64,000 nucleotides of DNA from Pseudocitrobacter faecalis (GTDB taxonomy: Bacteria > Pseudomonadota > Gammaproteobacteria > Enterobacterales > Enterobacteriaceae): contig QNRL01000013.1 of the NCBI GenBank assembly GCA_003315335.1, forward strand, positions 20,715 to 84,714. The letters run 5' to 3'. The translations under genes and the position numbers were made by a program. Below the pieces are notes generated by a model. It was not told the origin of the DNA. It saw only the letters and a program-made list of their open reading frames with translations, and made no database searches. Shown one piece after another: positions 19,649-30,479 of this stretch (position 1 is the stretch's first letter; the number at the start of each line of letters is the position of its first letter).

Positions 19649-19662
19649 CTTCCATCACTGAC

Positions 19663-22209
19663 TTACGAAAAATACTGCTGCAACAACGGGGCGTCGTTAT
19701 CCTGGTTACTCGGTGGGAGTGTGCCAATCGCCTGGCTGCGGTAAGGAATAACCTGCGCGCGGCCATCAACTTTCACAATCTGATAGAACTGCGGCAGGTT
19801 GAAGTTGATAAAGCTTGAGCCGTAGGTAAAGCGATCGTGCGAGGAGGAGTAGAAGCGGCTGACGTCGCGCACCAGCTCCTCTTTGCTGCCTTCGCAGTGG
19901 TGATACACTTCCGCGCGGTTGGATTCATCCAGAATATAGATGTTAAAGCCCTGCTCTTCGCCGGAATCTTCAAAGAAGAACTGAATAATCCCTTCGCTGG
20001 CAAAACCATCCACCACCTGCGGCAGTTTGACGTGGTTAGTCTCAACCTGCACCGACAAACCATGCAGTTTGTTGTGCGAGATGGCACCATAGAATTCGAT
20101 GGCGTTTTCCAGCTTCTGCACCGAGACGTTCAGGCGTTCGAAGAAAAGACCCCAGGTCTGGCCGGAGACGCGCAACGCTTTGAAGCGCCCGGTTTCCTGG
20201 CGTGTGCTGGAGAGACGTAGGTCGATACATTCAGAAACCAACTGCTGGACGCGGGTACGAATCAGGCCACGCAGATGCTGGCTATAACAGAACACTTCCA
20301 CGCTATCCGGCGGGGCGGCGTCCTGGTGCATTTTGCCGAGAATCGTTTTCAGCGCTTCAATCATCGCCTGCTCGCCGTTGAAGTGCAGCGTACGCACCTC
20401 GTTCCACGAGTTGCGATACAGCAGGTCGACGCTGCCTACGAGGCAGTTTTGTTCTTCACCAAAGCTGAAGACATCGAGCTTACGGAAGTCGAAATGGACT
20501 ACCTGATTGCGGAAAGCCGCCGTCGGGTCATATTCGAGGTTAACGATAATCGCCAGATGGCGAATTTCACACGGGCTGTAAAGCGCTTTTGGCGTCGGCG
20601 CAGGCAGACGCAGCGGGAAGTGATGGGAAACATCCGCCACCATCTCCTGCAGTTTTGCGAGGTCGACAATACCGTTGCCCTTAATAAACAGGCGGGTACG
20701 TGAGGTCAGCAGGCCGTTAAACCAGGCCCACGCCACCAGCTTATTAAGATAGCGGTTATATTCAAGCGGCTGATGGCTGACGATGGCTTCCATATTCGGC
20801 GCGCGGTTGTAGAGATACCAACCGGTACGGTTGGCACGGCCCGGCGGCACGTGGATAAAGGTCAGGTTCGGCTCGGAGAGATCCGGTGAAATCTGCGGGT
20901 TAACCAGCGTCACTTTGCCCGGCAGCGCTTCAAACGCCGCGTACAGCTTACGGGTCAGCACACCGATGTCCTGCGGGCTGGCAGAGACGCTCAGGTTGTT
21001 GCGACGCGCGAAGCGGATCAGGTTACGGTAGCTCTGCATCATGGCATCGAGCAATTCGTTATGCGCCTCGCGCACCTGATCGATCTTCCAGTTCGCCCGG
21101 TTATCCAGTTTAGCCAGACGCTCTTCGTCCCAGCCCCACTCTTTCACCAGTTGGCTCACCACTTCACGGCGCCAGCCAACGCACGCGCGTTCGCGGCTCA
21201 GCTTTTCGCAAACTTTGAGGTAGAAGCAGCGGCGCACCAGATCCAGACGCGTTTCGTCGTCGATCGCTTTGAGGTAGTCGGTCACGCGTTCCAGCATCAT
21301 GCAGTAGGAGTCGAGACCAAATGAAACGATCTCGCCATCGTGCAGGCGCTGTTTGATATCTTTCGCCAGCAGGCGCGTATTGGGGTATTCCCAGGAGTAG
21401 GCTTCCAGCAGCAGGGTTTTCAACACCGCTTTGTACGGTGAGTCGATACTCTTATACAGTTGCCACAGGCTGGCGCCAAAGTACTCTTCCGCCGACAGCG
21501 AACTCAACCCGCCAAGGTCGAGCCACTCGTTCGGCGTCAGCACGCCCTGCGCATAGAGCGTCATGACGTAGTCGTCGTAATGCTCTTCTTCTTCGCACGG
21601 CACCATATTCCACAGAATACGTTTCCCCGCGAGGCGCACGGCGGTGCGATAAAATTCATCCAGCAGCAAGATGTGCTGCGTGGAGCCGCAGTCTTCGCCG
21701 CCCAGGCTACCACTTTCGTTATGACGGAAGCGGTTTTCGTCGATCAGGAAGAAGCTGACTTCCACGCCCAGCGAGGCGGCCCAGCTTTCCAGCAGGCTGC
21801 ATTTACGTTGCAGAAGTTGACGTTCGTCGTTATCGAGCCAGGACTGGTGACAAACCCAGATATCGAGGTCAGAAGAGCAGCTTTGCCCAACGGACGAGGT
21901 ACTGCCCATCGAGTAGACGCCAGTTATCGGCAACTCGCCTTTTGGCGAGGCCTGCGGCGGCATACCACGATGCAGTTCAAGTTCGTCGAGGTAGTGGCGT
22001 TGGGTTTCATCAGGCGTGTAGAGGCAAATGCCTTTGGGAACGTTACCGTCGAGGTAACCCGGCATCAGTGGGTGATGATAATGTAATAATGTCGGCAGTA
22101 GACTGTATACCTGCTGGAAAGCAGGGCCCATGGCAGCAAGCGCGCGATCCACACGCAGTTGATTGATGGCATCCAGTCTCTGTTTCAGTGTCTCAATATA
22201 GAGGTACAA
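19663..22209 (-). CDS. cyaA: Class I adenylate cyclase
   Basis: Makes cAMP from ATP; activity is stimulated by phosphorylated EIIA-Glc. The catalytic half (about residues 1-540) carries the nucleotidyltransferase signature [18 protein letters not shown] with two metal-binding Asp residues; the C-terminal half is regulatory. I place the start at the TTG at 22209, giving YLYIETLK as the second residue onward and 848 residues as in E. coli, where the same rare TTG start limits expression. An upstream ATG at 22230 would add seven residues. A CRP site lies upstream. Confidence 0.96.
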   Translation of the reverse strand: MYLYIETLKQRLDAINQLRVDRALAAMGPAFQQVYSLLPTLLHYHHPLMPGYLDGNVPKGICLYTPDETQRHYLDELELHRGMPPQASPKGELPITGVYSMGSTSSVGQSCSSDLDIWVCHQSWLDNDERQLLQRKCSLLESWAASLGVEVSFFLIDENRFRHNESGSLGGEDCGSTQHILLLDEFYRTAVRLAGKRILWNMVPCEEEEHYDDYVMTLYAQGVLTPNEWLDLGGLSSLSAEEYFGASLWQLYKSIDSPYKAVLKTLLLEAYSWEYPNTRLLAKDIKQRLHDGEIVSFGLDSYCMMLERVTDYLKAIDDETRLDLVRRCFYLKVCEKLSRERACVGWRREVVSQLVKEWGWDEERLAKLDNRANWKIDQVREAHNELLDAMMQSYRNLIRFARRNNLSVSASPQDIGVLTRKLYAAFEALPGKVTLVNPQISPDLSEPNLTFIHVPPGRANRTGWYLYNRAPNMEAIVSHQPLEYNRYLNKLVAWAWFNGLLTSRTRLFIKGNGIVDLAKLQEMVADVSHHFPLRLPAPTPKALYSPCEIRHLAIIVNLEYDPTAAFRNQVVHFDFRKLDVFSFGEEQNCLVGSVDLLYRNSWNEVRTLHFNGEQAMIEALKTILGKMHQDAAPPDSVEVFCYSQHLRGLIRTRVQQLVSECIDLRLSSTRQETGRFKALRVSGQTWGLFFERLNVSVQKLENAIEFYGAISHNKLHGLSVQVETNHVKLPQVVDGFASEGIIQFFFEDSGEEQGFNIYILDESNRAEVYHHCEGSKEELVRDVSRFYSSSHDRFTYGSSFINFNLPQFYQIVKVDGRAQVIPYRSQAIGTLPPSNQDNDAPLLQQYFS

Positions 22210-22346
22210 GACATATCGCCTGATGTTCAAAACCTGGCGTAGCGCCCGTGAAGGGAAGTACGGAGGTTTTTAGAATTTCAACAAGAATCGTCGCCTTTGT
22301 CGTCCGTCCTTATGATTATGGTGGTGCGGACGAACAAATGGTTTAA

Positions 22347-22368
22347 AACGTGATCAATTTAACACCTT
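22347..22368. promoter_or_regulatory. CRP-cAMP site of cyaA
   Basis: The minus-strand sequence GTGTTAAATTGATCAC matches the CRP consensus arms and the known E. coli cyaA operator, where CRP represses cyaA. The 360-base cyaA-hemC divergent gap contains this site and otherwise AT-rich promoter sequence; no further gene was seen. Confidence 0.8.
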
Positions 22369-22569
22369 GCTGGTTGACCGTAAAGAAAGTTGCACTACAT
22401 ACAAGTGTAGCACCGTTTGTTATCTGTAAATTCCACAATACGTTTAGGTCTATATTGGAAACTTCCAGAAAATACGGGCCAGCCAGACATTACCCAAACA
22501 CCGTGAAAACTAACATCATTAAAGCAACAATGTTAGGATGGGCCGTGGACGACAATGACGGTAACAAGC

Positions 22570-23511
22570 ATGTTAGACAAAGTTTTGAGAATTGCCACAC
22601 GCCAAAGTCCTCTTGCACTTTGGCAGGCACACTATGTTAAAGACCGCCTGATGGCCTGTCATCCGGGGCTGACGGTTGAACTCGTGCCGCTGGTGACACG
22701 CGGCGATGTGATCCTGGATACCCCGCTGGCAAAAGTGGGCGGTAAAGGGCTGTTTGTAAAAGAGCTTGAGCTGGCATTGCTGGAAAACCGGGCCGATATC
22801 GCCGTTCACTCCATGAAAGATGTTCCCGTCGATTTCCCTGAAGGCCTGGGTCTGGTGACCATTTGTGAGCGCGAAGATCCGCGCGATGCGTTTGTCTCCA
22901 ACCGCTATGCTTCGCTGGACGATTTACCGGCAGGCAGCATCGTCGGCACCTCCAGCCTGCGTCGCCAGTGCCAGATTGCGGAATATCGCCCCGATTTAGA
23001 GATTCGTTCTCTGCGCGGCAACGTCGGCACGCGTCTTGGTAAACTGGATAATGGCGATTACGACGCCATTATTCTGGCCGTCGCCGGTCTGAAACGTCTG
23101 AAACTTGACGATCGCATTCGACAGGCGATGCCGCCTGAGCAATCATTACCGGCTGTCGGCCAGGGTGCCGTCGGCATCGAATGTCGCCTGGATGATGACT
23201 ACACGCGGACGCTACTGGCTCCGCTTAACGATGCGCAAACGGCCACGCGCGTACTGGCGGAACGCGCCATGAACACGCGTCTGGAAGGCGGCTGTCAGGT
23301 ACCCATTGGCAGCTATGCCGAACTCAACAACGGTGAACTGTGGCTACGCGCGCTGGTTGGCGCGCCGGATGGTTCACAGATGGTGCGCGGCGAACGACGC
23401 GGCAAGCCTGAAGACGCTGAACGGCTGGGCGTTGAGCTCGCTGAAGAGCTGTTGAACAACGGTGCGCGCGAAATCCTCACCGCCGTCTACAACGGAGAGA
23501 AGCCAGAATGA
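22570..23511 (+). CDS. hemC: Hydroxymethylbilane synthase (porphobilinogen deaminase)
   Basis: Condenses four porphobilinogens to hydroxymethylbilane in haem and sirohaem synthesis. A 313-residue protein with the dipyrromethane-binding cysteine in [10 protein letters not shown] (Cys242 by alignment). I chose the start [12 protein letters not shown]; an in-frame ATG lies five codons upstream. It heads hemCDXY and overlaps hemD by four bases. Confidence 0.98.
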   Translation: MLDKVLRIATRQSPLALWQAHYVKDRLMACHPGLTVELVPLVTRGDVILDTPLAKVGGKGLFVKELELALLENRADIAVHSMKDVPVDFPEGLGLVTICEREDPRDAFVSNRYASLDDLPAGSIVGTSSLRRQCQIAEYRPDLEIRSLRGNVGTRLGKLDNGDYDAIILAVAGLKRLKLDDRIRQAMPPEQSLPAVGQGAVGIECRLDDDYTRTLLAPLNDAQTATRVLAERAMNTRLEGGCQVPIGSYAELNNGELWLRALVGAPDGSQMVRGERRGKPEDAERLGVELAEELLNNGAREILTAVYNGEKPE

Positions 23512-24248
23512 GTATCCTGGTCACCCGCCCGTCTCCAAAAGGAGAAGAATTAGTGAGCCGTCTGCGCACACTGGGGCGAGTGGCCTGGAGCTTTCCGCTG
23601 ATTGAAATCACCCCCGGTCGCGAACTTGCGGCACTCTCTCCTGCCCTGGACGCTTTGCGCCCCGACGATTTGCTCTTCGCGCTATCGCCGCACGCTGTGT
23701 CGTATGCGCACGCTCATCTGCAACAGCAGGGCCAGCATTGGCCGCAGCAAGCGGCTTGTTTCGCCATTGGGCGCAGCACAGCGCTGGCGTTGCATCAGGT
23801 GAGCGGTCGCCAGGTACGGTATCCTTTGGATCGGGAAATCAGTGAAGTCTTGCTACAATTACCTGAATTACAAAATATTGCGGGTAAGAAAGCGCTCATC
23901 TTACGCGGCAATGGCGGGCGTGAACTGTTAGGCGAAACGCTGGCCGCACGCGGCGCTGAAGTCACATTCTGTGAATGTTATCAACGCAGCGCTGTCCATT
24001 ATGATGGCGCGGCAGAAGCCATGCGCTGGCAAAAACGTGAGGTGTCGACCCTCGTCGTCACCAGCGGGGAAATGTTACACCAACTTTGGGCACTCATTCC
24101 GCAATGGTATCGCGAGCACTGGCTGCTGCGCTGCCGTTTGCTGGTTGTCAGTGAGCGTCTTGCACAACTGGCCCGGGAGCTGGGCTGGCAGGAAATTCAG
24201 GTTGCCGATAGCGCTGACAACGATGCGCTGCTGCGCGCACTACAATAA
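23508..24248 (+). CDS. hemD: Uroporphyrinogen-III synthase
   Basis: Cyclises hydroxymethylbilane with inversion of ring D to uroporphyrinogen III. A 246-residue two-domain protein matching E. coli HemD. Sequence of this family is poorly conserved, so the call rests on full-length similarity and on its position: its ATG overlaps the hemC stop. Confidence 0.97.
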   Translation: MSILVTRPSPKGEELVSRLRTLGRVAWSFPLIEITPGRELAALSPALDALRPDDLLFALSPHAVSYAHAHLQQQGQHWPQQAACFAIGRSTALALHQVSGRQVRYPLDREISEVLLQLPELQNIAGKKALILRGNGGRELLGETLAARGAEVTFCECYQRSAVHYDGAAEAMRWQKREVSTLVVTSGEMLHQLWALIPQWYREHWLLRCRLLVVSERLAQLARELGWQEIQVADSADNDALLRALQ

Positions 24249-24268
24249 CTTCAAAACTGGAAGCCATA

Positions 24269-25444
24269 ATGACGGATCAAAAAGAAAACTCCGCCGTGGT
24301 TGAAGAGACCAGGGAGGCCGTGGAGACCACGCCACAGCCAGAAGCACAAAAATCCACGGACGCCGCAAAGAAATCCGGCGGCGCGAAAACCAGCCTGGTG
24401 CTGAGCGGCGTGGCGATCGCGATTGCGCTGGCGGCAGGCGTGGGGCTGTATGGCTGGGGAAAACAGCAGGCCGTAAATCAAACCACCGCCAACGACACGC
24501 TGGCGAATCAACTGGTTACACTACAAAAAGCGCAGGACGATCAGAAAACACAATTCGATGCCCTGCTGAAACAACAGGCCGCACAGCTTGCCGAGGCGCA
24601 GAATCAGCGCGATGCGCTGGCGAAACAGCTCGATGAAGTGCAGCAAAAAGTGGCGGCCATTTCCGGTACCGATGCCAAAACCTGGCTGCTGGCGCAGTCT
24701 GACTTCCTCGTGAAGCTGGCAGGCCGCAAGTTGTGGAGCGATCAGGATGTCACCACCGCCGCCGCGCTGTTGAAAAGCGCCGACGCCAGTCTGGCCGACA
24801 TGAATGACCCGAGCCTGATTAGCGCCCGTCGCGCCATCACTGAAGATATCGCAAGCCTGGGCGCGGTTTCTCAGGTGGACTACGATGGCATCATCCTGAA
24901 AGTAAATCAGCTGGCGAATCAGGTGGATAACCTGCGTCTGGCGGATAACAACACCGATGATTCCCCGATGGATGCCGATAGCGATGAGCTCTCCAGTTCT
25001 ATTGGCGAGTGGCGCGTGAATCTGCAAAAAAGCTGGCAGAACTTTATGGATAGCTTTATCACCATTCGCCGCCGCGATGAGACCGCCGTTCCGCTGTTAG
25101 CACCGAATCAGGATATCTATCTGCGGGAAAATATTCGCTCGCGCTTGCTGGTTGCCGCACAGGCTGTACCGCGTCATCAGGAAGAGACTTACAAACAGGC
25201 GCTGGATAACGTGTCGACGTGGGTTCGCGCCTACTACGACACCGACGATGCCACTACCAAAAGCTTCCTTGATGACGTTGATAAACTGAGCCAGCAGAGC
25301 ATCACCATGAACGTGCCGGAAACGCTGCAAAGCCAGCCGATTCTGGAAAAGCTGATGCAGACGCGCGTGCGTAATCTGATGGCGCAGCCCGCTGCGGCCG
25401 CCCCGGCTGAAACGCCTGCCCCTGCCGCGCCTCAAGGAGAGTAA
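24269..25444 (+). CDS. hemX: Membrane-anchored HemX protein
   Basis: A 391-residue protein with an acidic N-terminal tail, one membrane segment (about residues 44-66, [20 protein letters not shown]) and a coiled-coil stretch (about 80-135) facing the periplasm, ending in an Ala/Pro-rich tail. Often labelled uroporphyrinogen-III C-methyltransferase, but no methyltransferase motif is visible and the real role is unclear. It lies 20 bases after hemD and 2 bases before hemY. Confidence 0.95.
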   Translation: MTDQKENSAVVEETREAVETTPQPEAQKSTDAAKKSGGAKTSLVLSGVAIAIALAAGVGLYGWGKQQAVNQTTANDTLANQLVTLQKAQDDQKTQFDALLKQQAAQLAEAQNQRDALAKQLDEVQQKVAAISGTDAKTWLLAQSDFLVKLAGRKLWSDQDVTTAAALLKSADASLADMNDPSLISARRAITEDIASLGAVSQVDYDGIILKVNQLANQVDNLRLADNNTDDSPMDADSDELSSSIGEWRVNLQKSWQNFMDSFITIRRRDETAVPLLAPNQDIYLRENIRSRLLVAAQAVPRHQEETYKQALDNVSTWVRAYYDTDDATTKSFLDDVDKLSQQSITMNVPETLQSQPILEKLMQTRVRNLMAQPAAAAPAETPAPAAPQGE

Positions 25445-25446
25445 TC

Positions 25447-26643
25447 ATGTTGAAAGTTTTATTACTCTTCGCACTGCTGATCGCCGGGATCGTCGTCGGC
25501 CCGATGCTCGCCGGGCACCAGGGTTACGTGCTGATCCAAACGGATAACTACAACGTCGAAACCAGCGTCACCGGGTTAGTGATCATTATGATCCTCATCA
25601 TGGTGGTACTGTTTGCCCTCGAATGGGTGCTGCGTCGCATCTTCCGCACCGGTGCGCATACGCGCGGCTGGTTCGTAGGCCGCAAACGCCGCCGCGCGCG
25701 TAAGCAAACGGAACAGGCGCTGCTCAAACTGGCAGAAGGCGATTACCAGCAGGTTGAGAAGCTGATGGCGAAAAATGCCGATCACGCCGAACAGCCGGTG
25801 GTGAACTATCTGCTGGCCGCCGAAGCCGCCCAACAGCGCGGTGATGAGGCACGCGCCAATCAGCATCTGCAACGCGCAGAAGAGAATGCCGGCAATGATT
25901 TGATTCCGGTTGAAATCACCCGCGTGCGTTTACAGCTTGCGCGCAATGAAGATCACGCGGCACGCCACGGCGTCGATAAGCTGCTGGAAATTACGCCGCG
26001 TCATCCGGAAGTGCTACGTCTTGCCGAGCAGGCTTACATCCGCACCGGCGCATGGAGCTCCCTGCTGGATATCATCCCTTCCATGGCGAAAGCCAACGTG
26101 GGTGATGAAGCCCATCGTGCCGCGCTGGAGCAACAGGCGTGGATTGGCCTGATGGATAAAGCCCGTGCCGACGAAGGAAGCGAAGGGTTACGCAACTGGT
26201 GGAAAAACCAGAGCCGTAAAACGCGCCACGAAGTGCCGCTTCAGGTAGCCATGGCGGAGCACTTAATTGAGTGTGACGACCATGACACGGCGCAGCAAAT
26301 CATCATCGACGGGCTGAAACGCCAGTATGACGATCGTCTGGTGTTGTTGATCCCGCGTCTGCGCACCAATAATCCGGAACAACTGGAAAAAATGCTGCGC
26401 CAGCAGATTAAGAGCGTTGGCGATCGTCCACTGCTCTGGAGCACGCTGGGCCAATCGCTGATGAAACACGGCGAGTGGCAGGAAGCGAGCATCGCTTTCC
26501 GCGCCGCGCTTAAACAGCGCCCCGATGCCTTCGACTATGCCTGGCTTGCCGACACCCTCGACCGTCTGAAAAGGCCGGAAGAGGCTGCGGCGATGCGCCG
26601 CGATGGATTGATGCTTACCTTGCAAAATAATCCACCGCAATAA
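25447..26643 (+). CDS. hemY: HemY, TPR-containing inner-membrane protein
   Basis: A 398-residue protein with two N-terminal membrane segments (about 1-20 and 40-62), a basic cytoplasmic stretch (RKRRRARKQ), then tetratricopeptide-like helices to the C-terminus. It is the last gene of hemCDXY and is followed by a strong terminator. Despite the name it is not the Bacillus HemY oxidase; its function in enterobacteria is thought to concern haem precursor handling. Confidence 0.95.
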   Translation: MLKVLLLFALLIAGIVVGPMLAGHQGYVLIQTDNYNVETSVTGLVIIMILIMVVLFALEWVLRRIFRTGAHTRGWFVGRKRRRARKQTEQALLKLAEGDYQQVEKLMAKNADHAEQPVVNYLLAAEAAQQRGDEARANQHLQRAEENAGNDLIPVEITRVRLQLARNEDHAARHGVDKLLEITPRHPEVLRLAEQAYIRTGAWSSLLDIIPSMAKANVGDEAHRAALEQQAWIGLMDKARADEGSEGLRNWWKNQSRKTRHEVPLQVAMAEHLIECDDHDTAQQIIIDGLKRQYDDRLVLLIPRLRTNNPEQLEKMLRQQIKSVGDRPLLWSTLGQSLMKHGEWQEASIAFRAALKQRPDAFDYAWLADTLDRLKRPEEAAAMRRDGLMLTLQNNPPQ

Positions 26644-26655
26644 TCACTGCTTCAG

Positions 26656-26679
26656 GGGGGCCAATCGGCCCCCTTTTTT
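26656..26679 (+). terminator. Terminator of hemCDXY
   Basis: A seven-base-pair GGGGGCC/GGCCCCC stem with an AATC loop is followed by six T, 12 bases after the hemY stop. Confidence 0.93.
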
Positions 26680-26683
26680 AGCC

Positions 26684-26887
26684 ATAAAAAAACGCCTGCT
26701 CACAGGAGCAGGCGTTAAAACAGGTCTTTATGACAACAATGGGTGCTTCACTCAACGTTATGTCCATGGTGTCTGATGAGGCCTGAGCGACATCTGTCAT
26801 CGGACGATAAGCACCGTAAACGGCTCTGCGTCATTCCTGAGTTTATGAGGCCAGAAGGCGAGCATAAGAGATGGAATGAGCATCTAC
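26684..26887 (-). ncRNA. glmZ: GlmZ small RNA
   Basis: This strand matches E. coli GlmZ throughout: the 5' end GTAGATGCTCATTCCATCTC, an internal ACGCAGAGCCGTTTACGGTGC segment and a terminal hairpin AACGCCTGCT/AGCAGGCGTT followed by seven T. Its place between hemY and aslA is also that of E. coli. GlmZ pairs with glmS mRNA and, with Hfq, activates glucosamine-6-phosphate synthase synthesis; RapZ and RNase E inactivate it by cleavage, and GlmY protects it. The ends are estimated by comparison with E. coli. Confidence 0.93.
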
Positions 26888-27186
26888 GGCGCGCATTATT
26901 GCACACACTTTGACACAAAATCATCCCCTTTCTGAAGGAATGGGATTTTTCTGTACAAAAATTGTATTTCTTTTCTCCCCCAATCAAATAACATGATATT
27001 TATTTTATAAATTCATTTTGAGAATAAATAATAAACGCCCATTCATTAAAAATATAATTATGGGTATATTTAATAATTGAATTCATATGAAATATAAATA
27101 AATCATTCGCAAAAAATTAAAAACCGCAATAATAATCAAAGAGATGCCATTTCATTATCTTACAAATCATACGTCTGGAGAGTAGG
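26888..27186. other. AT-rich intergenic region upstream of aslA
   Basis: This stretch contains the glmZ promoter side (CAATAAT just upstream of the RNA start) and, from about 26,940 to 27,180, very AT-rich DNA with many A/T runs, unlike the GC-richer surroundings. It should hold the aslA promoter, but I could not choose one with confidence. No gene was seen in it. Confidence 0.5.
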
Positions 27187-27273
27187 ATGATGAAGCGCAT
27201 GATCTTTTATCTCTACAGAAATTTATATTTATGCGCCTCACTGCGAAATTACTCCTTCATGTGGAAGATATGA
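27187..27273 (+). CDS. Candidate 28-residue small protein upstream of aslA
   Basis: ATGATGAAGCGC is preceded by GGAGAGTAGG, a strong ribosome-binding site, and opens a 28-codon frame ending 16 bases before the aslA start. The product is basic and aromatic-rich ([16 protein letters not shown] at the start), with a hydrophobic N-terminal part that could sit in the membrane. I know of no homologue. It may be a real small protein, or a leader ORF whose translation affects aslA. Confidence 0.4.
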   Translation: MMKRMIFYLYRNLYLCASLRNYSFMWKI

Positions 27274-27289
27274 AAACGGAGCATTAATA

Positions 27290-28942
27290 ATGGACTTTTC
27301 TTTTTCACCAAAATTGCTTGTTGTCGCGATGGCTGCAGCCCTTCCTGTCCTGGCCTACGCTGCGGATACACCAGCTTCCGCCACCGCGCGTAAAGGCTTT
27401 GCGGGATACGATCATCCTAACCAGTACCTGGTTACCCCGGCAACCAAAATTGCCGATAACATGATGCCGGTTATGCAACATCCGGCACAGGACAAACAAA
27501 CTCAGCAGAAACTGGCTGAATTGCAGAAAAAAACCGGTAAGAAACCGAACGTGGTGATTTTCCTGCTGGATGATGTCGGCTGGATGGACGTCGGCTTTAA
27601 CGGCGGCGGTGTGGCGGTGGGCAACCCAACGCCAGATATTGACGCCGTCGCCAGCCAGGGGTTAATTCTCACTTCTGCCTATTCGCAGCCAAGTTCTTCT
27701 CCAACCCGCGCCACTATTCTGACCGGACAGTATTCCGTTCACCACGGCATTCTGATGCCGCCTATGTACGGTATGCCCGGCGGGCTGGAAGGGCTCACCA
27801 CGCTGCCGCAACTGTTGCACGATCAGGGCTACGTGACGCAGGCCATTGGTAAATGGCACATGGGCGAAAACGAAGGCTCGCAGCCGCAAAACGTGGGCTT
27901 TGACGATTTCCGTGGCTTTAACTCCGTGTCGGATATGTACACCGAGTGGCGTGACGTGAATGTGAACCCGGAAGTAGCGCTCAGCCCGGCACGTTCGGAA
28001 TACATCAAAAAACTGCCGTTCAGCAAGGATGATGTTCACGCCGTACGCGGTGGCAAGCAGGAAGCCGTTGCCGATATCACGCCGAAGTATATGGAAGATC
28101 TCGATCAGCGCTGGATGAAATACGGCGTCGACTTTATCAATAAGATGGCGAAGAGCGATAAACCATTCTTCCTCTACTACGGTACGCGCGGTTGCCACTT
28201 CGACAACTACCCGAATGCGAAATACGCGGGCAGTTCTCCGGCGCGCACCTCCTACAGCGATTGCATGGTTGAGATGAATGATATCTTCGCCAATCTGTAT
28301 AAAACGCTGGAAAAAACCGGTCAGCTCGAGAATACGCTGATTGTTTTCACCTCCGATAACGGCCCGGAAGCGGAAGTGCCGCCGCATGGTCGTACGCCGT
28401 TCCGCGGCTCTAAAGGATCAACCTGGGAAGGCGGCGTGCGCGTACCAACGTTTGTTTACTGGAAAGGAATGATTCAGCCGCGTAAATCTGATGGCATTGT
28501 CGATCTCGCCGACCTGTTCCCGACCACGCTGGATCTGGCCGGGCATCCGGGCGCTGAAGTGGCGAAACTGGTACCGAAGACCACCTTTATTGATGGCGTA
28601 GACCAGACCTCGTTCTTCGTAGGCGACAATGGTCAGTCTAATCGTAAGGCCGAGCACTATTTCCTGAATGGTCAGTTGGCGGCGGTTCGTATGGATGAGT
28701 TTAAGTACCATATGGTCATCCAACAGCCGTATGCCTTTACACAAAGCGGTTATCAGGGCGGTTTCACCGGCGCCGTGATGCCAACCGCCGGCTCCATGGT
28801 CTTTAACCTCTACACCGATCCACAGGAGTCTGATTCTATCGGGGTGCGTCATATCCCGATGGGTGTGCCGCTGCAAACAGAAGCGCATGCTTACATGGAA
28901 ATTCTGAAGAAGTACCCGCCTAAAGTGCAGATCAAACTGTAA
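27290..28942 (+). CDS. aslA: Periplasmic arylsulfatase AslA
   Basis: A 550-residue sulfatase with a signal peptide (cleavage near AYAA at residue 25) and a type I sulfatase domain. Metal ligands LLDDVGW (Asp94, Asp95) are present. The activation motif is Ser136-Ser-Pro138-Thr-Arg140, the Ser type that needs an anaerobic-type radical-SAM maturase to form formylglycine; aslB next door encodes one. It closely resembles E. coli AslA, whose natural substrate is not known. A strong terminator follows. Confidence 0.94.
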   Translation: MDFSFSPKLLVVAMAAALPVLAYAADTPASATARKGFAGYDHPNQYLVTPATKIADNMMPVMQHPAQDKQTQQKLAELQKKTGKKPNVVIFLLDDVGWMDVGFNGGGVAVGNPTPDIDAVASQGLILTSAYSQPSSSPTRATILTGQYSVHHGILMPPMYGMPGGLEGLTTLPQLLHDQGYVTQAIGKWHMGENEGSQPQNVGFDDFRGFNSVSDMYTEWRDVNVNPEVALSPARSEYIKKLPFSKDDVHAVRGGKQEAVADITPKYMEDLDQRWMKYGVDFINKMAKSDKPFFLYYGTRGCHFDNYPNAKYAGSSPARTSYSDCMVEMNDIFANLYKTLEKTGQLENTLIVFTSDNGPEAEVPPHGRTPFRGSKGSTWEGGVRVPTFVYWKGMIQPRKSDGIVDLADLFPTTLDLAGHPGAEVAKLVPKTTFIDGVDQTSFFVGDNGQSNRKAEHYFLNGQLAAVRMDEFKYHMVIQQPYAFTQSGYQGGFTGAVMPTAGSMVFNLYTDPQESDSIGVRHIPMGVPLQTEAHAYMEILKKYPPKVQIKL

Positions 28943-28953
28943 CGCATGGACAC

Positions 28954-28987
28954 AAGCCCGCCGATCATCAGCGGGCTTTTTTATTTT
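28954..28987 (+). terminator. Terminator of aslA
   Basis: An eight-base-pair stem, AAGCCCGC with GCGGGCTT, is followed by TTTTATTTT. It overlaps the stop codon of the convergent aslB gene at 28968-28970. Confidence 0.9.
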
Positions 28988-30218
28988 GCGGAAAAATCAG
29001 ATGCGCCTTCATGATATCGCTGGCCGGGCGGCCGCTGGCGATCAGGTCGCGCATCGCTTTCAGATAGGGTGGTAAATGGCGGAAGTAGTGACGCAATCCC
29101 TCGCAGAGATAGTTTATATCGCCGTCATTTCCGGGCATAAAGCGATGCCTGGGGCAACCCCCCCAGCACGCTTTTAATACATCGCACCGCTTGCAGGCCA
29201 ATGGCAGGCGCGCATATTTATCCTGCCCAAACTGCTGCTGAGCGGGAACATCAATCATATCTGCAAAGGTGTGGTGATGAAGATTGCCGAGATGATATTT
29301 CGGGTAAACGTAGTGATCGCAAGCGTAAACATCGCCGTTATGCTCCACCACCACCGAGCGTCCGCAGGTGGGCTGATGATGACAAACCGCGCCTGGCGCG
29401 CCGACAAAGTTAGCGAATGCCCATTCAATGTTCATTACAAAGACAGTGCCAACATCGCGCTGGATCCAGCGTTCGAACACCGCCGTCAGGAATTCACCGT
29501 ACGCTCTCGGAAGGACTGACCATTCCGTGACCCCCTCTGCCGCGCTTTCGCTTCCGGGCCCATGCAAAGAAAGGCCTGCTTTGGCTTCCCACGTTCCGGC
29601 TTGTCGCTCAACCACCGGAATAAACTGGATAAACTGCACCCCGGCCTCGCAGAGAAAATCATACACTTTTCGCGGTTCCAGCGCGCTTTGCCGGTTTACG
29701 CAGGCCAGCACGTTGTAGTCGACGCCGTGTTTTTGGAGTAACGCCAGTGCGCGCATCACCAGCTTGTGCGTCGGCTTTCCGCCTTTGGTCAGGCGATATG
29801 CATTGTGAATATCTGCCGGGCCATCCAGCGACAGGCCGATTAAAAAGTGATGTTGCCGGAAAAAGGTACACCACTCATCATCCAGCAGCACGCCGTTGGT
29901 TTGAAAACTGTTACTAATGCGCCGACCCGCGCCATATTTCGCCTGTAATGCCACTGCACGCCGGTAAAAGTCTAGCCCCAGCAACGTCGGCTCACCTCCT
30001 TGCCAGGTAAACGCCACCTCAGTCTGCCCTTCAACGGCAGCAATATAGTTTTTGATGTAAGCATCCAGCGTCGCATCGTTCATCCGCGAGCACGTACCAG
30101 CGTCGGAATAAAGCGCCTGCTTTTCCAGGTAGAAACAGTAAGTACAGTTGAGGTTGCATTCGGATCCGCTGGGTTTCGCCATCGCATGAAACGCGCGGAT
30201 TGGGATCTGGTGTGACAT
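28968..30218 (-). CDS. aslB: Anaerobic sulfatase-maturating radical-SAM enzyme AslB
   Basis: A 416-residue radical-SAM protein with the cluster-binding motif CNLNCTYC (Cys21, Cys25, Cys28) and, in the C-terminal SPASM region, a run of cysteines (CHHQPTCGR, YACDHY, CKRCDVLKACWGGC) for two auxiliary clusters. Enzymes of this type oxidise the active-site Ser or Cys of sulfatases to formylglycine, so it should activate AslA. I chose the start MSHQIPIRAF because AAGG lies nine bases upstream; an ATG three codons earlier also exists but sits too close to that site. It is convergent with aslA. Confidence 0.93.
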   Translation of the reverse strand: MSHQIPIRAFHAMAKPSGSECNLNCTYCFYLEKQALYSDAGTCSRMNDATLDAYIKNYIAAVEGQTEVAFTWQGGEPTLLGLDFYRRAVALQAKYGAGRRISNSFQTNGVLLDDEWCTFFRQHHFLIGLSLDGPADIHNAYRLTKGGKPTHKLVMRALALLQKHGVDYNVLACVNRQSALEPRKVYDFLCEAGVQFIQFIPVVERQAGTWEAKAGLSLHGPGSESAAEGVTEWSVLPRAYGEFLTAVFERWIQRDVGTVFVMNIEWAFANFVGAPGAVCHHQPTCGRSVVVEHNGDVYACDHYVYPKYHLGNLHHHTFADMIDVPAQQQFGQDKYARLPLACKRCDVLKACWGGCPRHRFMPGNDGDINYLCEGLRHYFRHLPPYLKAMRDLIASGRPASDIMKAHLIFPQNKKAR

Positions 30219-30331
30219 CGTCGCCATCCTTAAGCATCAGAATCCGCCATCATAGTGATATGCAGATTTGCGAAAGGGGCGTTTTTTGCGAATGGCGGGA
30301 AATTCAGAAATGTGCGCGATGCACAGAAAAC

Positions 30332-30355
30332 AAAAAACCCCGCCGAAGCGGGGTT
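30332..30355 (-). terminator. Terminator of the argX-hisR-leuT-proM operon
   Basis: On the minus strand AACCCCGC, a TTCG loop and GCGGGGTT are followed by six T in total, seven bases after the 3' end of tRNA-Pro. Confidence 0.92.
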
Positions 30356-30361
30356 CAAAAT

Positions 30362-30438
30362 TGGTCGGCGAGAGAGGATTCGAACCTCCGACCCACTGGT
30401 CCCAAACCAGTTGCGCTACCAAGCTGCGCTACTCGCCG
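30362..30438 (-). tRNA. proM: tRNA-Pro (anticodon TGG)
   Basis: A 77-base cloverleaf with CCA encoded, anticodon loop CTGGTTTGGGACCAG and T-loop GGTTCGAATCC. It is the last gene of the four-tRNA operon, as in E. coli. Confidence 0.97.
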
Positions 30439-30479
30439 AAATACTGCTTTTTGAATTTTTAGTTCAATCTTTAAAGTCG

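Noticed and set aside
26748..26987. 79-codon open frame on the minus strand after hemY
   Set aside because: It coincides with the GlmZ RNA and its promoter, which explain the sequence fully.
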